A DNA stretch of 64,000 bases, from NCBI GenBank assembly GCA_029239675.1, contig JARBUM010000017.1, forward strand, positions 1 through 64,000. The letters run 5' to 3'. The notes under the pieces are model-generated. The model saw only the letters and a list, made by a program, of their open reading frames with translations. It was not told where the DNA came from and ran no database searches. Below, in pieces: positions 17,606-27,400 of the stretch (positions are counted from its first letter, which is position 1; the number at the start of each line of letters is the position of its first letter). A program made the translations under genes and the position numbers. Source of the DNA: Pelosinus sp. GTDB lineage: Bacteria > Bacillota > Negativicutes > DSM-13327.

Positions 17606-18263
17606 ATTTTTTGCGCATCCGTTGTCCTGTTTCTAAATAAATAACCCATTCCCCAATATTGGTAGCATGGTCAGCCACTCGTTCCAAATAGCGTGCAACG
17701 AATAATAGTTGAGTTGCCTGTTTAATATTGCGCGGATCTTCCATCATATAAGTTAATAACTCACGAAAGGTTTGATGATAAAGATCATCTACCTCATCAT
17801 CTGCGGCACATACCTTTTCTGCTAGCGCAATATCAAGATTAATATAAGCCGTTAAAGAATCCCTTAACATCTTTTGTGCCATAGCAGACATACGAGGGAT
17901 GTCTACTAAAGGTTTAATTAGAGCTTGCTCAGCAATACTTAAGGCAATTTTTGCAATATCAAAGGCATGGTCGCCTACCCGTTCTAAGTCTGTTGTAATT
18001 TTAAGTCCTGTACCTATAATCCTCAAGTCTCTTGCCAAAGGCTGCTGTCTGGCGATAAGCACCATACATTTATCTTCAATGGTGCTTTCCATATTATCAA
18101 TATGATCATCACCAGCCATTACATGTTTAGCCATTTCTATATCTTGGGTTGTCAGAGAAGCTACCGCCTGGCCAATAGCCAGTTCAACACGAGTGCCCAT
18201 TTCTAAAATACCATTGCGCAACTCATCTAATTCGTGATTATAATTTTGTCTGGTAATCGTCAT
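17604..18263 (-). CDS. phoU: Phosphate transport accessory protein PhoU
   Basis: 219-aa all-helical protein made of two PhoU three-helix repeats. Each carries the metal-cluster E/DxxxD type motif (HAFDIAKIAL region DLERVGDHAFDIA at about 92-104 and YLERVADHATNIGEW at about 192-206). PhoU couples Pst status to the Pho sensor kinase. Start behind GGAGGCAAGAG; follows pstB by 13 bp in the usual pstB-phoU order. Confidence 0.95.
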   Translation of the reverse strand: MTITRQNYNHELDELRNGILEMGTRVELAIGQAVASLTTQDIEMAKHVMAGDDHIDNMESTIEDKCMVLIARQQPLARDLRIIGTGLKITTDLERVGDHAFDIAKIALSIAEQALIKPLVDIPRMSAMAQKMLRDSLTAYINLDIALAEKVCAADDEVDDLYHQTFRELLTYMMEDPRNIKQATQLLFVARYLERVADHATNIGEWVIYLETGQRMRKK

Positions 18264-18276
18264 ACTCTTGCCTCCA

Positions 18277-19032
18277 TTATCCGAATCGTCCAGTGATATA
18301 GTCTTCCGTACGTTTATCTTGCGGCCTTGTAAATATTACATCCGTTTGATCATGCTCTACTAAATCACCATTCAAGAAGAATGCCGTATAATCAGATACT
18401 CTAGCAGCCTGCTGCATGTTGTGCGTAACCATAACAATCGTATATTTTTGTTTTAATTCTGAAAGTAATTCCTCAATTTTCATTGTCGATATAGGGTCAA
18501 GAGCCGAGCAAGGTTCATCCATCAACAGCACTTCCGGTTCAATTGCCAGCAATCTTGCAATACATAAACGCTGTTGCTGACCACCTGACATGCCCATGGC
18601 TGAACTATGAAGACGATCTTGTACTTCTTCCCATAGTGCTGCCCCTTTCAGGCTCTTTTCCACAATTTCATCGATTTGGGATTTATTCTTAATACCATGA
18701 ATACGAGGACCATAAGCAATATTATCATAAATCGACATAGGAAATGGGTTAGGTCTTTGAAAAACCATGCCTACTCTTTTTCTGAGCAACACCACATCTG
18801 TATCTGGATGATAAATATTGACTCCATCCAATAAAACTTCCCCTTCTATTTTCACATTGGCAACTAAATCATTCATACGATTTAGGGTTTTAATAAAGGT
18901 AGACTTGCCACAACCTGACGGCCCAATCAAAGCTAGCAAACTATTTTCTTCCACGCCAAGGGAAATTTTCTTTAAAGCCAATGTATCTCCATAATATAAT
19001 TTTAGTTTATTCACATGAATTTTGTAATCCAT
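18277..19032 (-). CDS. pstB: Phosphate ABC transporter ATPase PstB
   Basis: 251 aa. Walker [11 protein letters not shown]-loop in [18 protein letters not shown] (the [12 protein letters not shown] string is diagnostic of PstB), signature [13 protein letters not shown], Walker [15 protein letters not shown]-loop VTHNMQQ. It energises PstC-PstA, encoded 2.4 kb away with phoH between. ATG behind TAGGAGGATAT. Confidence 0.97.
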   Translation of the reverse strand: MDYKIHVNKLKLYYGDTLALKKISLGVEENSLLALIGPSGCGKSTFIKTLNRMNDLVANVKIEGEVLLDGVNIYHPDTDVVLLRKRVGMVFQRPNPFPMSIYDNIAYGPRIHGIKNKSQIDEIVEKSLKGAALWEEVQDRLHSSAMGMSGGQQQRLCIARLLAIEPEVLLMDEPCSALDPISTMKIEELLSELKQKYTIVMVTHNMQQAARVSDYTAFFLNGDLVEHDQTDVIFTRPQDKRTEDYITGRFG

Positions 19033-19100
19033 AGATATCCTCCTACCACTTAGGGCTTCCTCTTCTAAAGAAGACTCAATTTAGGCAGAGCCTTAACTTT

Positions 19101-19198
19101 ATCTGAATCTTATTCGCACTTATTCGCTGAACTTTATGCTTTCGGCTTCGCCTTAGATAAGATGGCAACCTATGAGCAACTTGATCATCGGATAAATA
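19101..19198 (+). repeat. F2 repeat, copy a
   Basis: About 98 bp from ATCTGAATCTTATTCGCACT to ATCATCGGATAAAT. It aligns over its whole length with 34540-34633 (minus) and 43046-43144 (plus). It lies in the leader between the putative pstB promoter and pstB, antisense to the operon. A neighbouring stretch, 19046-19095, pairs partly with itself (CTTCTAAAGAAG). Confidence 0.7.
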
Positions 19199-19209
19199 TT
19201 GCTATAGAG

Positions 19210-19259
19210 AATATACCACAAAACACAGGTATTTATTATTAAGTAATCATTAAGTAATT
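19210..19259 (-). promoter_or_regulatory. Possible second PHO-type box before pstB
   Basis: Two exact-period 11-bp repeats, ATTAAGTAATC and ATTAAGTAATT, at 19238-19248 and 19249-19259. On the minus strand a TATATT -10-like hexamer follows after 22 bp (plus 19210-19215), mirroring the layout at pstC. The hexamer is further from TTAACA than the pstC box, so this is a candidate only. Confidence 0.35.
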
Positions 19260-19271
19260 ATTATGTTTTTG

Positions 19272-19964
19272 TTAAATTTCACTAAAGCGGTAGCCAACGC
19301 CTCGAACAGTCTCGATTGCCTCTGCCACTTTAGGCTCAGCTGCCATTTTCGCTCTGAGATGACGTACATGTACGTCAACAGTACGGGTATCACCAAAATA
19401 TTCATAACCCCATACCTTCTCCAGTAGTTGTTCCCGTGTATAAGCTTTTCCCACATTCGTAATAAATAATTTTAATAACTCATATTCCTTAGGGGTAAGT
19501 TCTAACTTTTCACTATCTAAATATGCTGTATAGCTGGAAAAATTCAATCTCAGTTTACCAACAACTAATTCGCTATCATGTATACTCTCCTTATGACTGC
19601 GCCGTAGTACAGCTTTCACCCTGGCCATAAGTTCCCGAGGGCTAAAAGGCTTAGTCATATAATCATCCGCACCCAATTCTAGGCCAACAATTTTATCCAC
19701 TTCCTCATTTTTGGCTGTCAGCATAATAATTGGAATTCCTGCAGTATGCCGCTGCCCTTTCAGTCTACGACACACTTCTATACCATCTATGCCAGGAATC
19801 ATCAAATCCAATATAATTAAATCAGGCTTATTTGTTCTAACTAAGTCCAATACACCATGACCATTATCAGTTTTTTCAACATGATAACCTTCCTTTTGCA
19901 AGTTAAACTCAATTAATTCCGCAATAGAAGATTCATCATCAACAACAAGTATACTATTTGCCAT
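19272..19964 (-). CDS. OmpR/PhoB-family response regulator
   Basis: About 230 aa. Receiver domain 1-120 with acidic pair DDES, phospho-acceptor Asp in LIILDLMIPGIDG, Thr in MLTAK and Lys in TKPFSPRE. OmpR-type winged helix at about 130-228 (LTPKEYELLKLF, YFGDTRTVDVHVRHLR, VRGVGYRF). Start chosen at ATG 19964 with GGGTGG 8 nt upstream. No sensor kinase is adjacent. Position next to pstB-phoU and the PHO box suggests it is the PhoP/PhoB of this organism, but WalR/PhoP paralogs look alike. Confidence 0.85.
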   Translation of the reverse strand: MANSILVVDDESSIAELIEFNLQKEGYHVEKTDNGHGVLDLVRTNKPDLIILDLMIPGIDGIEVCRRLKGQRHTAGIPIIMLTAKNEEVDKIVGLELGADDYMTKPFSPRELMARVKAVLRRSHKESIHDSELVVGKLRLNFSSYTAYLDSEKLELTPKEYELLKLFITNVGKAYTREQLLEKVWGYEYFGDTRTVDVHVRHLRAKMAAEPKVAEAIETVRGVGYRFSEI

Positions 19965-19983
19965 ATCCTTCACCACCCTTAAA

Positions 19984-20016
19984 ATAAAAACCAGGTTATT
20001 TTAACCTGGTTTTTAT
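19984..20016 (-). terminator. Terminator of hup
   Basis: AAAAACCAGGTTA/TAACCTGGTTTTT perfect stem, 12 bp after the hup stop. Confidence 0.9.
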
Positions 20017-20027
20017 TTATACTACAA

Positions 20028-20303
20028 TTATTTATTTACTACGTCTTTTAAGCCTTTACCAGCTTTGAAAACTGGGTTTTTAGATGCTGGAATCGTAATT
20101 TCAGCGCCTGTTTGTGGGTTACGACCTTTTCTTTCTTCACGTGTTTTTACTTCAAAAGTACCAAAGCCAATGATTTGGACTTTATCTTGTTGTGCTAAAG
20201 CGTCCTCAACACTAACAAATAAAGCATTGATTGCTTTTTCAGCATCCTTCTTAGTCAAACCCGCTTTTTCTGCAACACTTGCAATTAATTCAGTTTTATT
20301 CAC
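20028..20303 (-). CDS. hup: DNA-binding protein HU
   Basis: 91-aa histone-like HU. Contains the [21 protein letters not shown] signature and the beta-arm with [15 protein letters not shown]. Homodimer that bends DNA. GTG start behind AAGGAGG. In the Bacillus order an S4-domain gene (yabO) lies near here, but none is seen; the neighbour downstream is the response regulator. Confidence 0.97.
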   Translation of the reverse strand: MNKTELIASVAEKAGLTKKDAEKAINALFVSVEDALAQQDKVQIIGFGTFEVKTREERKGRNPQTGAEITIPASKNPVFKAGKGLKDVVNK

Positions 20304-20408
20304 AAAAATAGCCTCCTTATGTAAAAATCGTTACGAATAGCTTATTCGCTATCATTCTTTTTATTCCTGTCTAGTTTTGAAAAAAATACGAAAAAAATCC
20401 CAATTTCT

Positions 20409-21866
20409 TTATAATTTGTTACTTTTCGCCTCTTTCCATAGTAAATCGAGCTGTTTTAATGACATTTTTTCCCATTTCAACTCTTTCTCCTTCATCACAT
20501 TTTCAATATATAAAAACCGACGACGAAACTTATTATTTGTAGTATTTAAGGCAATTTCACCATCAATTTTCAAGAATCTTGCTAAATTTACTACTGAGAA
20601 TAACACGTCGCCTAACTCAGCTTCCATGTTAGATACTTGTCCTTGGGCACAGGCCTCTTTAAGTTCACCTAATTCTTCATATACCTTGTCCCACACAGGG
20701 CCAATTGTATCCCAGTCAAATCCTACTTTGGCGGCTTTAGCCTGCAATTTATAAGCTCTCATGAGACTGGGGAGTCCCTTTGGTATGCCATCTAATATAG
20801 ACGGCCTCTCATGTCCATGCTCCTGTTTTTTTATGGCATCCCAATTCAATACTACCTCACCAGCATCACGGACGCTTGTATCACCAAATACGTGAGGATG
20901 ACGACGTACCATTTTTTCTGTAATGCCATCAATCACTTGCTGCATAGTAAACACCTGAGATTCTTCTGCTATACGGGCATGGAATACAATTTGTAATAGT
21001 AAATCTCCCAGCTCTTCACATAATAAGTCTTCTTGCTGCAAGTCAATGGCTTCTAGGACTTCATAAACCTCCTCTACAATATAGCGTCTGAGACTAGAGT
21101 GGGTTTGTTCAATATCCCATACACACCCCTCTTTAGAACGAAGCTTAGCCATAACATCTACAATCGGATCTAAGGAAAAACGATTAACTGCTGCATTACG
21201 GCGAGGTACATATACACTGGTAAGATGGTCGATGCCCTGCACTCTGTCCAGTTCAAATAAAGGAACTGTTAATAGTTGTTCATCCGGCAGTCCTAAATTC
21301 TTTACAACTATTACTTCATAATCATCTGGATAATATTCCATTAACACCAATTTAGCTTCTGAAGCCACGTAATGATTATAAACTTGGGTTACCACCAAAG
21401 CAGTCATCAACTCTGGGGGTATGGATGACAGATCAGCAGCATCTAATACTGTAATTCCTTCAATAGGATCTATGGCTAGTCTTGTATATAAGACCTCCAA
21501 AAAGCTCATCCCTGGCAAAATGGTAACAGAGATGCCTTGCTTAGCTGCTAAGGCTCTAATTAGCATAACTGTTTTTTCTGCTACAAGGGGGCTGCCCGGC
21601 ACAGCATATACCACTTTTTCCCCTTGCGCTGCTTGATCCAAACACTCCTTGGCTATCGTGGCATAGACTTCATCAAAAGATGCTTGTTCTTCGTAGACAT
21701 AATCATAACTCGTGAATGTAATACCACGCTTCATGATCTCAGCCACTGTTGGATGCTTTGCCGTGCGCAAAAGCAATGTTTCTGCTGTCTGTAACAATTC
21801 TAATGTCTCTACTGTGATAAGGCCAAAAGAACCGGGCCCCAATCCTACAATTGTAATTTCTCCCAC
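20409..21866 (-). CDS. mazG: MazG-family NTP pyrophosphohydrolase with tetrapyrrole methylase-like domain (YabN type)
   Basis: 485 aa. Residues 1-220 resemble the SAM-dependent tetrapyrrole methylase fold (opens ITIVGLGPGSFGLITVET; GSPLVAEKTV; GMSFLEVLYTRLAIDP). Residues about 245-485 hold two MazG blocks, EEVYEVLEAID with EELGDLLLQIVFHARIAEE, and YEELGELKEA with ELGDVLFSVVNLARFL, whose Glu/Asp residues bind Mg. MazG removes non-canonical or excess NTPs; the role of the N-terminal domain is unknown. Same position as Bacillus yabN, next to spoVB/yabM. Confidence 0.95.
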   Translation of the reverse strand: MGEITIVGLGPGSFGLITVETLELLQTAETLLLRTAKHPTVAEIMKRGITFTSYDYVYEEQASFDEVYATIAKECLDQAAQGEKVVYAVPGSPLVAEKTVMLIRALAAKQGISVTILPGMSFLEVLYTRLAIDPIEGITVLDAADLSSIPPELMTALVVTQVYNHYVASEAKLVLMEYYPDDYEVIVVKNLGLPDEQLLTVPLFELDRVQGIDHLTSVYVPRRNAAVNRFSLDPIVDVMAKLRSKEGCVWDIEQTHSSLRRYIVEEVYEVLEAIDLQQEDLLCEELGDLLLQIVFHARIAEESQVFTMQQVIDGITEKMVRRHPHVFGDTSVRDAGEVVLNWDAIKKQEHGHERPSILDGIPKGLPSLMRAYKLQAKAAKVGFDWDTIGPVWDKVYEELGELKEACAQGQVSNMEAELGDVLFSVVNLARFLKIDGEIALNTTNNKFRRRFLYIENVMKEKELKWEKMSLKQLDLLWKEAKSNKL

Positions 21867-21900
21867 ATTATCGCCTCATATTCATATAAAAGTAAAAAAA

Positions 21901-23505
21901 TTATTTTTTCCGGAATATATCTAGTTTTACCAAGAAAAGGGCTAGCTTTCTACCAACCTTAGGTAGTTTTTCGATATCATGCTGCTGTATACCTCCTAAT
22001 AGTAATAGAACAATACCATATATTATGCTACCTACACAAACAGCAGTTAAGGTTGCCAGGGTATTATGAAAGGTCTTAAGCATAATAGTATCATAGGTTA
22101 ATAGTACTATACCACCCATAATAATAGCAGCAACAAGAGTCTTCATTGTATCTTTTATACTAATACTAAATCCTACATAACGATATACAAAATACATATT
22201 TAAAAGGGCTGCTAAGAAAAAATCAGCATTTGTCGCCCAAGCAGCACCTTTGATACCTAAAGATGGCATAGCGGTTAATGTCCAGCTCATAATGATCTTC
22301 ACTATAGCTGAGATAACCATATTAATAAGAGGAATAGCTGTATGCCCTAAACCTTGCAAGACTCCAGTGCTAACCTGATGGATACCTAACATGACAACGC
22401 CGCCAGATAGTATGGTTATTGACACTCCCGCATTAGGCGTACCATACAGCATCTGTGATATAGGTGTAGCCAACAGATATATCCCAATAAAACTTGGGAT
22501 CGTTATTAAATTGGCAAAACGCATAGCCATAGCTACACGCTGGTAAATTCGCTGATGTTCTTTGAGTGTGAAGGATTCTGAAATAGCAGGCACTAAGCTA
22601 GATGCCAATGATCCTGTCAGAATAGTAGGGACATTTATAAGAGCGATTGCCATGCCTGTTAAATAACCAAACAATTCAGTTGCTTGACTTACAGTATAGC
22701 CAGCAACTTCTAGTCGTGCTGGAACAATTAGCAGATCAATACTAGACACTACTGGCAGCATAATATTTGCCAGTGACACAGGCAAAGCTAATTTAACAAT
22801 ACGAGAAATAATTTTACTACTTGCTTCCTGTCTTACAATAGGCTGCGTTGCTATTTTTTCTTTTAATGCAGCACTATGCCGCCAATAGTAATACATTAGT
22901 ACCAGCAAGCCAGCTAAGGCACCAGGACCTGCGCCAAAACTAGCACCAGCAGCCGCATATTCAAGACCAATGGGCAATAAGTAAAAGGCTAAGAATATCA
23001 TAGTTATCACGCGGATAAGCTGTTCAAAAATCTGGGATACAGCTGTGGGGGTCATCATTTGCAAGCCTTGAAAATAACCACGATAGCTAGATAGAATCGT
23101 AACAAAAAATATAGCTGGAGCCAAAGCAGCAATGGCATAATAGGCACGAGGATCACGTACAAAATGTTCTTCAACAAGCCATCCCGCACCAAAATACAAT
23201 ATAAAGGTAAAAAGCAGTCCTGTTATCGTTAATAAGACCAAAGAAATACGAAAGACCCGGTTTGCGCCACGAAAATCAGATAATGCCACCTTTTCTGCAA
23301 CAATAATAGAAATGGCGACGGGGATACCGGCCGATGAAACGCTTAAGGCTAATAAATAAATAGGATACGCCATTTGATATAAGCCAATTCCCTCTCCGCC
23401 TAATAAACGAGAGAGGAGAATACGATTTACCGAACCAATTATTTTCACAATAACACCAGCAAGGGTTAAAATGAATGCCCCTTTTAAAAATGTATCTTTA
23501 CTCAC
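21901..23505 (-). CDS. spoVB: SpoVB/YabM-type polysaccharide (lipid II) flippase
   Basis: 534-aa MOP-superfamily exporter with about 14 helices. Opens SKDTFLKGAFILTLAGVIVK, followed by GSVNRILLSRLLGGEGIGLYQMAYPIY, the typical SpoVB/YkvU/YabM signature. Such proteins move lipid-linked wall or spore-cortex precursors. GTG start behind GGGGGAAAA. Position between spoVT and mazG matches Bacillus yabM. Which of the several SpoVB paralogs this is cannot be settled from the window. Confidence 0.88.
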   Translation of the reverse strand: MSKDTFLKGAFILTLAGVIVKIIGSVNRILLSRLLGGEGIGLYQMAYPIYLLALSVSSAGIPVAISIIVAEKVALSDFRGANRVFRISLVLLTITGLLFTFILYFGAGWLVEEHFVRDPRAYYAIAALAPAIFFVTILSSYRGYFQGLQMMTPTAVSQIFEQLIRVITMIFLAFYLLPIGLEYAAAGASFGAGPGALAGLLVLMYYYWRHSAALKEKIATQPIVRQEASSKIISRIVKLALPVSLANIMLPVVSSIDLLIVPARLEVAGYTVSQATELFGYLTGMAIALINVPTILTGSLASSLVPAISESFTLKEHQRIYQRVAMAMRFANLITIPSFIGIYLLATPISQMLYGTPNAGVSITILSGGVVMLGIHQVSTGVLQGLGHTAIPLINMVISAIVKIIMSWTLTAMPSLGIKGAAWATNADFFLAALLNMYFVYRYVGFSISIKDTMKTLVAAIIMGGIVLLTYDTIMLKTFHNTLATLTAVCVGSIIYGIVLLLLGGIQQHDIEKLPKVGRKLALFLVKLDIFRKK

Positions 23506-23618
23506 GTATTTTTCCCCCTATAGCATTCCTCTTACTACTTATTCCGGAGGTGAACATTATATTATTGCAAAATACATTTAACTGCTAATACTTCTTTTGA
23601 AAAACCATAAAACTTCTG

Positions 23619-23687
23619 ATTTCATCACAAAGGGGGTATGATACACTCATCTTTGTGCGCTCTGTACATCTTTGTGGCTCCTGTGTA
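23619..23687. repeat. F1 hairpin repeat, copy 4 (CAAAGG type)
   Basis: Short left arm TTTCATCACAAAGGGGG and right arm CATCTTTGTGCGCTCTGTA followed by CATCTTTGTGGC. The loop is short. Lies between spoVT and spoVB, inside a 268-bp gap that also contains a terminator. Confidence 0.7.
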
Positions 23688-23724
23688 TAACTTTTTTCTC
23701 AAAACTTATAAATGCTAATCATAT

Positions 23725-23758
23725 AAAAAAGTAGCGAACAGGCGTCCGCTACTTTTTA
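23725..23758 (-). terminator. Terminator of spoVT
   Basis: AAAAAAGTAGCG/CGCTACTTTTT stem, 16 bp after the spoVT stop. Confidence 0.85.
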
Positions 23759-23773
23759 TCGATCAAAGACCCT

Positions 23774-24343
23774 TTACGTGGCCATTTGCTTTGCCAGGAA
23801 TCCTGCAGCAGTTTCTGCTAGCTTAACTTCCATTTCATTCATTTGCGCTCCTGGCTGTTTAGTACAAAGAACTACTGCCCCAATGGAACTTCCCTCTACA
23901 ATAATAGGTGCAATAACTTCTGCGGTAAATTGGCTTGTTTCCTCTTCTTCACCAGAGTCAATAATACAACCCTTAGCACCCTTACCCTCTGCAAGATTGT
24001 TCAGCAAAACTGCTTTACGATCTTCCATTACTTTCTCCAAAGCTGAGCCTAAAGGTTTATTTAAAAACTCTTTTTTCGAAGAACCAGCAACAGCAACTAT
24101 CGCATCTCTGTCTGCTATTAAAACAATATGACCTACTGCTTCATATAATGAGTCAGCATATTCCTTTGCAAAATCACCTAATTCACTTACTGGGGAATAT
24201 TTCTTAAGAATAACTTCTCCTTCTCTGTCAACATATATCTCCAGTGGATCACCTTCACGAATCCTAAGCGTTCGCCTAATTTCTTTTGGTATCACTACTC
24301 TGCCTAAATCATCAATTCTTCTTACAATTCCAGTGGCTTTCAC
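23774..24343 (-). CDS. spoVT: Stage V sporulation transcription factor SpoVT
   Basis: 189 aa. Residues 1-50 are an AbrB-type swapped-hairpin DNA-binding domain (KATGIVRRIDDLGRVVIPKE, RTLRIREGDPLEIYVD). Residues about 55-185 are a GAF-like domain (FAKEYADSLYEAVGHIVLI ... GAVVLCTKQPG ... ETAAGFLAKQM). It controls sigma-G-dependent genes in the forespore. GTG start behind AAGGGGGG. Slightly longer than the Bacillus protein (about 178 aa). Followed by its own terminator. Confidence 0.97.
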   Translation of the reverse strand: MKATGIVRRIDDLGRVVIPKEIRRTLRIREGDPLEIYVDREGEVILKKYSPVSELGDFAKEYADSLYEAVGHIVLIADRDAIVAVAGSSKKEFLNKPLGSALEKVMEDRKAVLLNNLAEGKGAKGCIIDSGEEEETSQFTAEVIAPIIVEGSSIGAVVLCTKQPGAQMNEMEVKLAETAAGFLAKQMAT

Positions 24344-24388
24344 CAGTATCCCCCCTTTTCTACAGTTTTTGACATCTGATTTCAGTGA

Positions 24389-24418
24389 TAGTATATATCT
24401 TACCAGACATTTTTATTC
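24389..24418 (-). promoter_or_regulatory. Sigma-G-like promoter of spoVT
   Basis: On the minus strand GAATA (-35, plus 24414-24418), 18-bp spacer, TATACTA (-10, plus 24389-24395). The sigma-G consensus is about GnATR, 17-18 bp, CATnnTA; there is one mismatch in the -10. Bacillus spoVT is transcribed by sigma-G. Confidence 0.5.
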
Positions 24419-24499
24419 ACAGACATGATGCCCAAAAATTTCTAAAAGCAGGTATATAATATACTGATTCGCACTTAGGTATGGTACTACTAGATATTC

Positions 24500-27400
24500 T
24501 TACTTATCAGATAACAAAGTTGCCAAAACTTTAACTAACCAATTGAGTAGTGTACCATTGGCAATTTGGGCAGTTTTAAGCCTAATACCTTCAGGATAAA
24601 TCATGACGCGAGCTGGGAAAGCTTCTTTAAGTGCCATCACTTGTTCTGGTTTAATATTTGGTTTATCAATAAATGCTACTTCTATATAATTTGCCTGCTG
24701 AATCACGGAGCGAATACCAATCTCTCTAGCTAAATTTTTGATTCTAACAACTTCTAATAAGTTCAATACACAAGTAGGGGGTTCACCAAATCGATCAATT
24801 AACTCATCTATAAGTTCTGAAATATGTTGTTCCTTCCTACATGAGGCAATACGTTGATATATTTCAATTTTATGCATGGCGTCACTAATATAGTCGCCAC
24901 TTATATAGGCATCTACATTAAATTCCATCACAGGCTCAACAGGAGCTTCCACGATTTGTCCTGTTTTTAATTGTTGTACTGCTTCGTCTAGTAAACGACA
25001 ATACATTTCAAAACCTACGCTTACAATATGCCCATGTTGCTGGGCACCTAAGAGATTCCCAGCACCACGTATTTCCAAATCACGCATGGCAATTTTAAAA
25101 CCTGCCCCTAATTCTGCAAATTCTTTAATAGCCTGCAAACGTTTCTCAGCTACCTCTGTCAGCACTTTATCCTGACGATAGGTAAAATAGGCAAAAGCCA
25201 TTCGATGAGAACGTCCTACCCTTCCCCGCATTTGATATAACTGAGACAAGCCAAAGCGATCTGCATCATAGACAATGATAGTATTGGCATTAGGTACATC
25301 AAGACCATTTTCAATGATACTTGTACATAATAATACATCATCAGTGCCTTCATAAAAATCAAGCATAGCTTGTTCTAATAATTCTTCTGGCATTTGCCCA
25401 TGGGCCACGCGAATTTTAGCATCTGGCAGCATCTCCGACAAGCGACGATGCATTTTATCAATCGTCTGTACCCTATTATAAACGAAATACACCTGCCCGC
25501 CTCTTTTTAGTTCACGCTTAATAGCATCACGCATTACTTCTTCATTGTATTCTACAACGTAACTTTGTACAGGAAAACGTTCTTCTGGCGGCGTCTCAAT
25601 AATACTCATATCTCGAGCACCCACTAATGACATATGCAAGGTACGAGGAATCGGAGTAGCACTTAATGTAAGTACATCGATAGCCGTACTCCATTTTTTC
25701 AATTTTTCTTTTTGCTTTACGCCAAAGCGCTGTTCTTCATCCACAATAAGGAGCCCAATATTTTTAAAGGCAACATCGGATTGTAAAATACGATGAGTAC
25801 CAATTAATACGTCTACTTGCCCATTAGCTAAAGCCTCAATCGTAGCTCTTTGCTCTTTTGCACTTCTAAAACGACTAATTACATCTACTACTGGGCCAAA
25901 GCCGGCAAAGCGGGCACTAATCGTCTGATAATGCTGCTGGGCTAATACCGTTGTTGGTACTAATATGGCGACTTGTTTACCACCCATGACGGCTTTGTAA
26001 GCAGCACGAATCGCAACTTCGGTTTTACCAAAACCTACATCACCACACAATAGTCGATCCATAGGTTGGCTCTTTTCCATATCTTCTTTAATTTCCACAA
26101 TGGCACTCAGTTGGTCAGGTGTTTCTTCATAAGGAAAGGCATCTTCAAATTCTTTTTGCCATGGTGTATCAGGGTCAAAAGCAAAGCCTGATACCACTTT
26201 TCTCTGCGCATAAATTTCCAGCAGCTCTTTTGCCATATCCGCTACTGCTTTTTGTGCTTTTCCTTTTGCTTTTAACCAATCACTGCCACCCATTTTAGTT
26301 AAACGGGGTGCATCGCCCTCTGATCCAATATACTTTTGCAATAAGTGTACCTGATCTGTAGGGACATAGAGTTTATCTTCTCCCGCATAGCGAATATGAA
26401 GATAGTCTTTATGTACATTACCAACAACAAGAGTTTCTACTCCTACATATTTACCAATACCATGATTCACATGTACAACATAGTCACCAATCTTAATATC
26501 CCGAAAATAAGCAATCTGCTGCCCTTTTCCGACCCTTGGACGAGGCTTCTTCTTCTGACGCCCCATAATATCTTTTTCTGCAATGGCTACCATATGAGCT
26601 TGGGGTAGCTCAAAGCCTGCCGATATTAAGCCAACTGTTATCAATACAGTTCCTTCTACCAGAGCATCAACGGTATCAGAGTAAATAGTATGAATACCTT
26701 CCTCTACCAAGTTATGCTGCAAAGCTAGAGCTTTCTCTTTGTTAGACATAAAAATAATCGGATAAAATTTATGTTCTTGCCAACTTTTTAATTCTGCAAT
26801 CAGCATATCCATTTGACGATGAAAGGGGACAACACCTTTGGCTGTAATACTTATAATTTCATCTGGCTGAGTATAGGGAATCTTTTGTAGCATTAGAGAT
26901 AGATACAATACATTATAATTTTTTCCTACTGCTACTATATCTGACCAAGTAAAGGTACTTTTTTTGATCTCAGGATTTTCTTTCACCAATTTACTCATTT
27001 GCTCGCGAATACGGGCAGCTTCATCAAATACTACCGTAGCAACAGATGGTAAATAAGATAAAAATACAGTAGGAGCTCCATTTTGATCTACCTCAGAGAG
27101 AGGTAGAATATCCGATTGTTCTACAGCGTGCAGGGACCGTTGAGAGGTAATATCAAATTCTCGCAGAGAATCCACTTCATCCCCAAAGAACTCCACGCGA
27201 ATAGGTACTCTATTGCTAATTGGGAAAATATCAACAATGCCACCCCTAGCACTAAATTGACCAAGACCATCCACTTGATCAACCCGCTCGTATCCAAATC
27301 GTACTAAAGATTCTAACAAGTTTTCACGTCTCATCTCTGAGCCACTGGTGATGGTAATACGACTATTCTCAAAATGTTCCCGAGGTAATACCCTTTGCAT

